Shown: positions 12,031 to 22,846 of the stretch, in pieces
Numbering within the stretch: position 1 is the first letter of the stretch
Layout: each line of letters opens with the position of its first letter
Source: Funneliformis mosseae
Lineage: Eukaryota; Glomeromycota; Glomeromycetes; Glomerales; Glomeraceae
Direction: 5' to 3'
Length of the DNA stretch: 53,660 nucleotides
NCBI GenBank assembly: GCA_910592005.1
Contig: CAJVPP010000062.1
Coordinates: 1-53,660, forward strand
The notes under the pieces: model-generated
Seen by the model: only the letters and a program-made list of their open reading frames with translations
Database searches by the model: none
Told to the model about the DNA's origin: nothing
Program-made: the position numbers and the translations under genes

Positions 12031-13604
12031 GATCTTTCTGATAATAAATAAAATTATAATAATCCTAATATAATATAATTATAGTAAAAAATGATAATTC
12101 TTATAGTTAAATTGATCCTTTTATTTTAATTCTGATGTTTTAAAGGTTTAGTTAGAATCAATTCTGATAAATAAAGTTTATAATAACCTCTGAATAGGTG
12201 TATATAAAATAGATTACAATTAATAATAAGTAGCTAAGACCTAAGTTATATTTCAAGAATAATAATTTTTATATATATCTATCTCATAAGATAAGTCACA
12301 GCATATTTCTACTATCTTAAAAATATTTATAACATTATCTTTATAAATAATTCCATTTTGAACTTTATTTTTCTCTTAATTTTCTTAAATAAGCTAAAAA
12401 AGATTGATTTCTATATATTTGAATCAAATATTTAATATAATTTTTCATAAAAAAAATATATATATCAATTGCTAATTTATTAATAAAGAAATTATCTCTA
12501 CTTATAGATCATTAATATCTCAGAATATTAAAGTTAAATATTAAGATTCATAATATTTTAATTTAGATACATTTTATTAATTTAAAATTTAAGGTAAAAT
12601 AAAATTATCATCAATATTAACTTCAACTAGAATAATTGTAAAAATATAAATCTAATGATAAATATTAAAAGATTTATTTATTACCTTAGAGTTTTATAAG
12701 AAAATATACAAATCATTTAAATTCTGATATAAATTCATAAAATAATCCTAAAATAGAAACTAGTCAACTTTTAAAGTCTTTAAAATTTATTATTAAAGAA
12801 GATAAATATTATAAATAAATCTAATGATAATAATAAATTTAAAAATAATAATGATTTTAAAATATTTGAAGAATATACTATTAGATTATAAGCTATTTCA
12901 AAATTCTCTAAGAATCAATTGATAATAACTCATTTTTGTAGATTTTATTTAGATTATATTATTATAGAGTTTGTAATTGAATCTTTAATAAAATTTATAA
13001 AAAAAATATTTAGATTAAAAGATTAATTTCAACATTTAAATTTTTATTCTAAATATCATAAACTATATCAAAATTAGAAAATGATAAATTTTTGATAAGA
13101 TAATATATTAATTATAATAAAATGTTGATTATAAAATTTTTTAGTTTATTAATTCAACAAATTATACTTTTATAATACATTATTATCTAAAAACTTAGTG
13201 TATAAATTAAATAGTAATTTAATTTAATTTAATTTTTTTTTCTGAAATACAATAACTTATTTTAGATATTATCAGTCTAATTTTAAAATTAACTTGAAAT
13301 AATAGATAAATTATCAGTATTTAATAATATTATAACTGATATATATAATAGTTAAATATGGTAGACGTTAAAGAATTTTTTAAAAAGATTTGGCTAACTT
13401 TTTTGAAATGAAGTAAATGATTTTTATTTTGGATTAATATTAAATTTTGATTAATTTTAATTATATAGTAATACTTTTTATACAAAAGAAACAAAACAAA
13501 AAAAATTTTATAATATTAAAATAATATATACTGTTATATGTAATTTGCCATATAATATCTAATTAAAATACAAAATTTACTGGCTTTTATTTTTTACTTA
13601 AACA

Positions 13605-13705
13605 CAGATTTTTTAATAAAATTTTAATATAATTTTACTTTTTATCATTTAGATGACTTGCAAATACCAAGTTTTATTTATCAATCTTAATTTTATTTTT
13701 AGTTT
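13605..13705 (+). repeat. Dispersed ~95-bp repeat, copy 2
   Basis: Second copy, with the key word CATTTAGATGACTTGCAAA at about 13660-13678 and TATCAATCTTAATTTT after it. It lacks about ten bases present in the other two copies before the CATTTAGA word. It lies some 360 bp upstream of an LTR-like repeat, as does copy 3, but copy 3 is in the opposite orientation. Confidence 0.6.
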
Positions 13706-14066
13706 AAACAATCATTAAAACTCACTATGTAAACTAATTAAGAAATAATAAAAAACTTTAAAGTACTTTATTTAAAAAATAAATATATCATTATTTAACC
13801 ATATGTAATCATTATATACCAAGAAAAATTAGCTTATTAAAAAAAGATAAATGAAGATTTTTTTAATAAAAATTGAATTAATAATACTTTATCAAATTAT
13901 ATTTAAAAAAATTTTAAATTATTATAATAAAATTATTATAAATAGTTCAATTAAATTTTAATGGTATGTTTAATAAAATATAATTAATATAAAGTTTAAT
14001 AAAATTTCTGAATTTAATTTTTTTGAAATAATAAAAATATAATAACTATCTTATATATTGTTAATG

Positions 14067-14614
14067 TGTAATTCTGTTGAATTATGATTATTAGATAGAA
14101 TGTTCAAGTAGTAATCTTTTAAAATTTACATAGTAATTTAATATAGTTTTAACATAAGCTTTATAATTTACATGTTATTGTATATTTAACAATACTAAAA
14201 GTAAGACAACTCAATTAATTTAGGGTTATAACAATATATTTATTAATAATAAGAAATATGAAATAAGAAAAGAAATAAGAAAATAAAAGAAAATAAAAGA
14301 CTAAAGGTACTAAGCATAAGAGTTAGGTCAGATGTCTCTAAAAGATGTATCTAAAAATTAAACTAAAAGAAAAACTAAAAGTGAATTAGAAGCAAACTGA
14401 AGTTTACGTAATTTTATTGTTCTCTATTTATATTAAATTTAGTACATAAAAGGATATAACAAATAAGTCAAATATGTCTAATGAATCAAATATATCTAAT
14501 ATATCTTATTTATCCAATATATCAATTATATCAAATATATCAAATATATCTTATATGTCAAATATGTTTGATATGTTTAATATTTAGATCTGTAATATAC
14601 TACATCATGTTTGT
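14067..14614 (+). repeat. LTR-like repeat, copy A
   Basis: Begins TGTAATTCTGTTGAA and runs to the area of GTTTGTCAATTC. It aligns along its length with 37369-37912: the start (TGTAATTCT..GA), a TTCAAGTAGT / TTTAAGTAGT word, AGTAATCTTTTAA, a purine-rich AAATAAGAAAAGAAA block, GGATATAAC/AGATATAAC, and an ATATATCTAATATATC microsatellite-like block (about 14470-14580). TG...CA-like ends and about 0.55 kb length suggest a solo LTR, but no primer-binding site, polypurine tract or internal gag-pol was found. Confidence 0.5.
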
Positions 14615-16756
14615 CAATTCAATCTGATTACAATACTTATAAAAATAAAGAAAAGAACTCAATATTATGTTTATTTGATGAATTTCAAAAAATTATAGAA
14701 GCAAAAAATAATAGGTTAAAATATTATTTTAATAAATTATATCTTTCATCTAATTTATTTTCAAAAGTAAAGATTTATAAATACAAGTAAAAAAACAGCT
14801 TTTATTTATATATTATTTTCTTTATTGAATTGAAATAAGTTTATCAATAATGTATTTAAACTTAATAGGTACTTTAATATTTCTATAAATAAACTTTTTA
14901 AATTTAAGTATAATTATGATATCTTGTATAATTATAAAATATTAAATTATTGTATCTGAAGATTATATTAAGATTATTGATTCTATATTACCTAAATATA
15001 TAAATAAAATAATGGTATTGAATATTGATAATTATCATAATATTTATATTAAACAAATATCAAATACAACTATTATTCTAATATTATATATTTATTAATA
15101 ATCTTAATAAATCTTATTGCTTTATAGAATGCAATTTAAAAATATATATATATAATTTCATTTTTGTTTGATATTTTATTAATTAAATTAATTTAAAAAA
15201 ATAAATTCATAATACTTTATAGATTTTTATATTATTTATATTTAGGAATTTTGTATAATTGATAATAATATAAAATTAAAAGAGTTAATGACATATAATT
15301 ATAATATTAGGTTAAAAGAAAATATATTATTTATAATATAAAAGATGTTATTTTTATAGATTTATAAAAAATAACCTTTATTTTTAAATACATATATTAA
15401 AGCAATTGATGTTATTACAAATATTTTATCTATAAAATAATATATTCAAAAAGAACAAGTTATTTCTAATATTGCTAATTGGTTATATTAAATTTATCTT
15501 AAGACATTATCTTTTATTATTTGCTTTATAATAATTCTTTAAATATTACTAATTTTATTATATTCAGCTAAGAATTAGTATTTTTTTAATATTATCAGCT
15601 ATATATAAAGATATAATTGAAAAATAAAAGTCTTTTATACTAAAATTTAAATTATAACGTAATCTACTTTAAAGATTTTGCATAATGTTTGGTAGAAAAT
15701 TCTACAATAATTAAAGTAAAATTTGAATTCTTTATAAAAATACCAAATATCTTGCATTTAAAGATATTTTTAATAATATAATTTCTCTGATCTTAGATAT
15801 TTATATTATTTTTATTAATTTAATAATTTTAATACTTTAGAATTATATTTTTTATTTAAATAATATTTCTTAGATTTTAATACAAAACTATATTAAAGCA
15901 TTATTAATGATATTTTATTAAGAATAAATAATCATCTATCCTAGAAATTATTAAGGTTAAGCTTTCAAAATTTTCAGATATAACTGTAGAGATTTTTATA
16001 GTTTTTTATATAAAAATATACAAATGTAACAGATTATTTAAATATGGATTTAAATCAACCAATTATATTTATATAACAATGATTTTAGGGAAATTTTTGT
16101 ATACTTATCATGTGCAGTATATGAATATTCAGTATGAGATATTACAATTTTAATAAAAAACAGTACTTATTTTATGCAATATTTTTTAAGATATTTATAT
16201 ATGCTTGTTTAATAATAAATTATTATTAATATTCTATCACAGGCTGTTATCACAAATTTATCTTTAAAAAGAAAAGAGAAAATGAAATCTAATTATAACA
16301 ATATTATACTAGCTATAATAAAGATGCTAAAAGAATAATTATGTTATTTTCCTTAGGTTTTAGTATTATATACAAAAAAAATCCATTTTATTATTGTGAT
16401 GCAACTAAATATTCTATTCTTTATCTATTTCTATAAATCTGATTATAGGTTTAGCTTGCGAATATACTTATTATAAAACTTATGGCAACCTTGGATTAGT
16501 ATGATTTTTCATTTAATATGCAGTTTAATTCTTTGAATAAAATTTACATAGTTCATTTTTATAAAAATATAGCTAATTTAAATTCAATATTAATCACGGT
16601 ATTTATCAGTGATGTGTATAAAAATTTACAAAATTCGCAGCTAATTACACAAAAGTTCTCCTATGATGTTCGGCGCATATACTGTATTTTTATTAAAATT
16701 GATATGTATATTACTAGGAGATGGAAACTGTTATTAAATCCGAGATAATTACAAAA

Positions 16757-16868
16757 GCTAATCAGCATCGACTCAATTATTGAGCTGTACGCTCCGGACT
16801 AATTAAGTATTTTGCTTTATCTAGACTTTCGTGTAATTTCAAAGGCCAATCAGCATCGACTCAATTAT
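16757..16868. repeat. Direct repeat with internal palindrome and CGGGACAA triplet
   Basis: The 25-base word AATCAGCATCGACTC + AATTATTGAG occurs at about 16758-16782 and again at about 16843-16868, 85 bases apart. It contains the perfect inverted repeat CTCAATTATTGAG. The second copy is preceded by CC, making a CCAAT box, and followed by CGGGACAA tandemly repeated about three times (to about 16895). It sits about 330-440 bp upstream of the SAM/NTPase start codon and could be a promoter element or a transposon remnant. Confidence 0.55.
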
Positions 16869-17199
16869 TGAGCGGGACAACGGGACAACGGGACACCTCG
16901 TGTGATATATGGCTAATTTCACGAGCATCATGAAATGTGAAATCTTCTTCCGATTTACTTGATCTATTATATACAGTACAATAAAATAAAGCTTGTTATT
17001 TATTGAAAAAAATATGTGAAAAGGAAAGTTTTCACGAAAAAAGGGAAGTGGGGAAAACATTTTTTATTAAAAATCAAATCAATATTGATCCTTGTTACGT
17101 CATTGATTAGTCGGAAATCAGTATCAATTTTAAGATCACTGTATATTGCAAAATCTTATCGTATAATTTTTTCCAATTCATCTACTCACGCAAAAAACT

Positions 17200-19785
17200 A
17201 TGTCGTCTAACGTTGTAGTTTCTTCCACTGGTGTTCCTATACCTAATCTTCCGACAGTCGAGGAAGTGAAAGGATGGAGTGTCAAACAACTTAATGGATT
17301 TTTGAAAAGTATACTAAACATTGATAATCACATAGATACTATCACCGTGAGTCAAGAAGTCGATGGCTCGACCTTCCTTGATTTTACCACGACAGACTTT
17401 GAAAGATGGGGAATACCAGGTGGACCATCAAAACGTATTGAAATGCTAATTAGTCAAATTAAAGGAGGTAGACAAACCATTTTTTTCGTTTTCTGCTAAT
17501 ATATCGAATATTTACTAAATCTTGTGCTTTTCTTCCTGTATCATATACACCTTCACATTTATCATAGAACAAACCGCTACTGGTGAATGTTACAATAAAA
17601 TTAGTCAATTCAATGTATAGGATTAAGCTTAACTTTTAGCTTCATTCTCGTTGCATTATGTCATATCTTAATCTTATGCTGCTTTCCTTTCTGTGCGGAC
17701 ATTTTGGTATTCCAGATTTGTCCTATTGCTCCAGCTTATCTCTGATTGCATAAAAAAATATTTTCGAATTTGTATACAATCACATGCGTTCCCAGAAAGA
17801 AACTATATATTATGCTGTTTTCTATACTAACTAGTCAATGCTTTCCTCTTCCTTTTCAATTCAGGTAAAAAGCGCAAGATAGAACTGAGTCAGATATTAC
17901 AAGATTTCATTCCAGACGAAGTTAACTTAGTCAAAAAAAAAAGTACAATAACAGAGTTTGTGAATCGTGATGATGGATTGAATGCTGCGTTTGAAGTTTT
18001 CATTAAAAACCATGAAGGACGAATGTCGAATCAATCTCAGGATACTTACTTTGGTTTATGTTTTGGTGGGTGTGGAATTGGGAAAACCGAGTTGGTAACT
18101 CAATTTTGTATGAAAATGATCAAAGAGTATAAAAATGTTCTTGTCCTGGATTTGAATAATGAATTTCACTCATTTGACCAAAATGTGTGCAAAGATGATC
18201 AATGGCTCGGATTATCTCTAGCTACTGTATACTTTGGCAGAAGAAAATTAAAACTATCTGCATTTATTAAAACGATATCGTGCAACTATGGCGAAGAGTC
18301 ATTAAAAGCTTTTGACGATGTTTCTGAGGTGCTTACTTTGATTGTCAATCATTACCGAAAATGGAAGTGCATAGAGGGAACGTTATGCGTTGTGGTCTGG
18401 AAAGATGACTACCAAACCGAAATGGAGCAATTATCTAATCCCCGGCTCAATGTTATTAAGCAACTTGGTAATTATAACCATTCGTCTATTGGAACAAGTA
18501 TTGCTGCTGAGCAGGATGTTGTTCTTGTTCCTATTTTATCTGGTACCTTTGGTGGAGATGTTAAAAAGACAATTATTGAAAGTCGGCATTCTGTAAAAGT
18601 TCTGTCAACACCACCATTATCATTCGATGCTTCTATCCGTGTGTTGGGAATTTCAAAGGAAGTCTTGGAGCAATCTCCTTTCAAACTTCGTATTTTGATA
18701 TCCGATATTGGTGGAGTTGCTCGATTACTCATTGATTTGCGACGTATGAACGATTTTACGAAACCTTTGGAAGAACGAGATGTTGATAGTTTAGGATCGC
18801 AGATGGTCAATAGAGTTTCGGAGTGTTATAGCATTGTTACTCCACGAGGTAGTGCTCTTTTACTTTGCTATTAAAGCTTTTCAATGTCTAATGAACATCT
18901 TCATTTATAGGACAACAGAATATAACAACTCTTCCGAAATCAGCTCTAAAGGAGCTTATAAGATGCATCATTACTGGAACGTCAATTTATGATGGTACTC
19001 AACTTCCAGAAACTGAAGTAACTTATATTGACCTTAATCGCCATGGAATTTTTCATTATCGTCCGTTGTCAAACGATCAATTTGTTATAACAATGCCGTA
19101 TATCCTTTTATGGAAATTAAATAACGAAGTTGCATTATTACCTTTAGATCTCCTTACATTTCCTTGTCAAAGGTGGACCTGGCAGGATTTTGAGAGATTG
19201 GAAGCGTATTTGGAGACTTTAAGGGCTGGAAGCGGTACTACAATTAAAGAGCAATTTCCTCATGCATACGCGAATGCAAATGTTTTGAAATGGAAAATTG
19301 AGCCATGTGAACAAATGTCAGTTGAACAAGAAGCTGTTCAATGCGTTCCAAGAACTGGGACGGTGGATTGGACAGGAATACATTCGTACAACCATTATAT
19401 TCTGTCGTCCGTGGTCTTTCTTTGCCATACTGGAAATCCTGCGATTGATTCTCATTCCAGCCGCAGGTCAGGATCCAAATATATCAGATTATTAAAGCAA
19501 ACAAAGCACTTCGCGCCAAAAACGAAGGGCAAAATATTTTCATCAGAGGTGATCAGATGGTATAATAATGCAATGGAGAAATTCAATAATGCTAGAATTT
19601 TCGAATCGATAGGATTTATCCTTTTCACTAATCGTGATATTAGTAAGATTGATCGTGAGAAAGCACTTGCAGCATGCCCCAACTTGATCATAATCTGTAG
19701 AGATAATCTTGAGAATTATATGTCACATACTTTTTTATACAGAGGATTTGTAGATGAGGAATATAGAGACGAAGAGAGTGCATAA
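17200..19785 (+). CDS. SAM-headed P-loop NTPase with C-terminal PD-(D/E)xK-like nuclease domain (Crinkler-like)
   Basis: Three exons (17200-17467, 17865-18848, 18911-19785) join in phase to 708 residues. Residues ~17-88 form a SAM domain (VEEVKGWSVKQLNGFL, GSTFLDFTTTDFERWGI). A basic patch GKKRK (90-94) could be a nuclear signal. The Walker A is GGCGIGKT (157-164); LCVVVWKDD (263-271) is a plausible Walker B region, PILSGTFGG (312-320) a sensor-like segment, and IGGVARLL (371-378) resembles the GGxPR motif of CRN/STAND-type ATPases. The C-terminus has D597 and QTK614-616 with the spacing of a PD-(D/E)xK nuclease in its QxK form. Known architecture: CRN proteins join a header, an NTPase and a nuclease; here SAM replaces the ubiquitin-like header. 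No signal peptide is seen. The domain calls are mine; nuclease activity is inference. Confidence 0.75.
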
Positions 19786-21176
19786 CATCAGAATATAAGT
19801 TTCATTTGCTGCCATCAATGAAATTTTATTTTATTTTGTATTTCAGATTAATACAACTGCATTGCTAATGATTTTTTCTTGACAAAATGTTGCAACAAAT
19901 TAATTAAAAAATCACTGAATAAATAAAAAGTTGCCGAAAAGACACACGAACTTAATTGTATGAGAACATATATGTATGATTTCCTTTTTTTATTGCAAGT
20001 GGAATAATTCGTTAGATGAATATATGAATATTGCAAAATCCTATTATACTCGACGTTCACTATACTGTACATTAATTAATTCACCAAATTTTTTTTTTAC
20101 TTTCGATCGTTTAATTTTTAATCATTCAGGTGTTATAAATATCTCTTTTTATTTCACTCATTACAATTGGTGTATTTTACAAAAATGTTCAAAAAACTTT
20201 ACCAATGTCGTATTTATTTTTAAAAAATATATGGAAATAAACCGCATATCTGAAAGTTCATTATATTAACGCATGTTACGTTTGACTCTTGATAAACTAA
20301 TTCATTTTTATCATTTCGTTCCAGATCCCTTTGTTTATAATAATTGTATTGTCGTTATTATAAGATTTATTGTATTTCATTTTATAATATAGGAAATTTT
20401 TTTTAAAAAAAAATTAGTGGTAACAATTAGTTAATTCGGATATAAATATATATACGGTATAAATGAATTAATGTATTATTCTAGGAAAAAAATTATTTGT
20501 GACTTAAACAGTTTATTTTTGTTATTTACAAGGTATTTAGGTATTTACAAGATAATTCTTCAGATAAATAAATCAGAGAAGTAAGGTTTCCAAACTTTAT
20601 CTAGGTCCGATCAATACATCATAAATCATTTGTATTGTCAATCGAAAAGACAAACGATAATACAATAGAATATTTGAAGTCAATTTATTCATTATTCTAA
20701 ATAAATTCTTTTTTGGGTTAACGAACGATTTACAAAAGAGATTTCTTAAAAAGAGCTCGAGAAGGAAAAAGGTTCAGTGATGATGCGATAAATATTTTCC
20801 AATGCATAATCACTCTTTGTTTACAAAAGAAGTAGGTACACCTCCCGGTACCATTATTTTCCCGCATTTATATATTTTTAATGTTTTAATAATGTAGTCA
20901 CATGAAGATGAAAGAATTTCCTAACCATTGTCTATTGTTCTTGGAAGAAAAAAGACTTTTTCTTTGATTTCTCCATATGGCCTGCTTAAGAAAAAGCCGC
21001 TTGAATTCGACGATTAGAGATAGAAAATCGAACTAAGTTAAGGCTGACTATATAGTAAGTGTTAATCCTTTAAAAATGGATGAATTTATTTTTTATAGTA
21101 AAACATTGTTAAATGGAATGTCATTACAAAAAAAATTTTGAATTCAAGAAATCAATTAGAAATCAAAACTTATTAC
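19786..21176. other. Gene-free stretch downstream of the SAM/NTPase gene
   Basis: AT-rich, with TGAATAAATAAAAAG near 19917 that could serve as the polyadenylation region of the SAM/NTPase gene. No coding region or structured repeat is supported. Confidence 0.45.
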
Positions 21177-21694
21177 TAGGGATGTTAAAAAATCCCATGG
21201 GACTAGGTCCTAAACTGTCCCACGAAGTCCGGTCCAGTTCAAAGTCCTTGAACTATAGGACTGCGGTCCTATAGTAATTAGGACTTGCGCTCCTAGAATT
21301 GCGGTCCTATAGTAATTAGGACTTGCGCTCCTAGAATTGCGGTCCTATAGAAAAATAATCGTTCAAGTCGAATGATTCGTCATCGTTCTTCTTGAACGAT
21401 TTTTTTATCTTTCAAGTCAAACGATTCGTCTTCGTTTTTCTTGAACGATTATTTCTTTTATCGCAGTCCAAGGACCGCAAGTCCTAATTTCCATAGGACC
21501 GAGTCCTAAGACCGCAAGTCCTAATTTTTATGGGACCGCAAGTCCTAATTCTATAGGACCGTGGTCCTAGGACTGCAGTCTCGGGATCTGGTCCTAGAAT
21601 CCAGTCCTAGGACTCAAGTCCTATGGACCGGGTCTTCTTTAGGACTGGGAGGTTCGGGACCGGACTAGGACCGGACTGGATTTTAACATCCCTA
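21177..21694. mobile_element. hAT-like non-autonomous element 1 (518 bp) with 8-bp TSD
   Basis: Ends are TAGGGATGTTAAAA on the left and its inverse TTTTAACATCCCTA on the right. They are flanked by the identical 8-mer CTTATTAC at 21169-21176 and 21695-21702. An 8-bp target duplication and TAGGG-type termini are hallmarks of hAT transposons. No transposase is inside. The two arms consist of the word TAGGACC/GGTCCTA in many orientations, including a 38-bp tandem duplication at 21263, 21301 and 21339. The centre (about 21357-21455) holds two copies of a 49-bp tandem unit (AATCGTTCAAGTCGAA..), also found in the element at 47097-47735. Confidence 0.85.
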
Positions 21695-22093
21695 CTTATT
21701 ACGATATTTTCAACCTTTTTTTTTTTTATTAAGATGTTCATTATAAAATTGAATAGCGTTTCTTGGAATGATGTAATGAAAATTTTTGAATTGACCGAAA
21801 AAATTTAACATTAACTATGACTTTAGTTTATTTGCTATGACGAACGATATTGTTTATTGAAATGATGCGCTATTTGAAAATTATTTGAAATTTACTTTCC
21901 GCATTTTCTAATTAATTTTTCTTATGATTTTATTTTGAATTAATTATTACAAAGTTCTTTCATTTTTTAAAAAAAAAAGGAAAAAATTCGATGGTAAGAA
22001 AACGTGGGTTCATTAATAACGCGTTGATGTAAATTTTGAAGATTCACGCTGGAACTTTGTATGCCGAAAAATAATGTCATCCTTCAGGAATCC

Positions 22094-22238
22094 ACTAATT
22101 TACCCGATTAATTGATTAAATAAAACCTAACCCATCGAAACATCACAAGTGTCACTCCGGTGACAAAACATAACGCCTAACCCTAACTCTAACTAATCTC
22201 AATTATACCAGCCAATCACAGCGCGGGGGTAAATTAGT
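22094..22238. repeat. 145-bp inverted-repeat element containing telomere-like words
   Basis: ACTAATTTACCC at 22094-22105 is matched by its perfect inverse GGGTAAATTAGT at 22227-22238. Inside are CCTAACCC, GCCTAACCCTAACTCTAAC (degenerate CCCTAA units, about 22127-22194) and a GTCAC-TCCG-GTGAC hairpin (about 22151-22164). Flanks AATCC and AAATCC are nearly but not exactly placed as a target duplication. A small MITE is plausible but unproven. Confidence 0.45.
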
Positions 22239-22846
22239 AAATCCATCCTTTAAAACACTTTTTTTCATTGCAGAAGAAACGCGTATGTATTTGTGTTGCG
22301 CAAGATATTTATTTCCACGTGTTAATTTTAATAATTATAATGAAACCGTGTTTGTTATTTTAAAAAGATAGATGTTTCTTGTTTCGATTTTGACTTTCGA
22401 TCAGGATTCTATAGTTTTGACGGAACCGTTGAAAATTAAGGGTTATAAGAGTTTTGCCTCACAACCTTAGGCATGTATTAATAAAAAGATTTTATGCCAT
22501 GGATTGTTCTACACGATGTATTTCACTTGTATTTTTTCAATTAAGTTTGGCATTCCTCAATGTGATCGATCGTCAAATGCACAGTCGATGAGTTTTTTGA
22601 AGATTTAATAAAATCAACTAGTATTTTTAAAATATCATTGAATTATCATATCATTACTTTTTTTTTATTTTGTGAAAAGAAATAAAGTACTTAAAGTAAA
22701 TATCAAATTATATTGTTCAATATATACGGTTAAAGTTCGTTCAAAAAAATTTCAGATTAATAAATAAAGCAATGTCTATACCTGTGATCTTTTATTTCTC
22801 CTGTCATTGATCCTTATCCTTTCTCTTTCTGTCCCAACTTCATCTA
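22239..22846. other. 3' flank of the orphan membrane protein gene
   Basis: AT-rich, non-coding on both strands as far as I can read; the part nearest 22846 should hold the leftward 3' UTR of the membrane protein gene. No structured element is seen. Confidence 0.4.

Larger units (their letters stand above)
11344..16740. other. AT-rich repeat desert
   Basis: About 5.4 kb without an intact gene. It holds dispersed repeats (listed separately at 11931, 13605 and 14067) and faint coding relics on the plus strand between about 14980 and 15850. One phrase there reads VLNIDNYHNI, followed by broken pieces such as ELMTYNYNIRLKENI and AFKDIFNNIISLILD. The relic is full of stops and I cannot name its family. 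Confidence 0.5.

Noticed and set aside
18390..19691. Overlapping frames on both strands within the SAM/NTPase gene
   Set aside because: They are out-of-frame or antisense shadows of the 708-residue reading frame.
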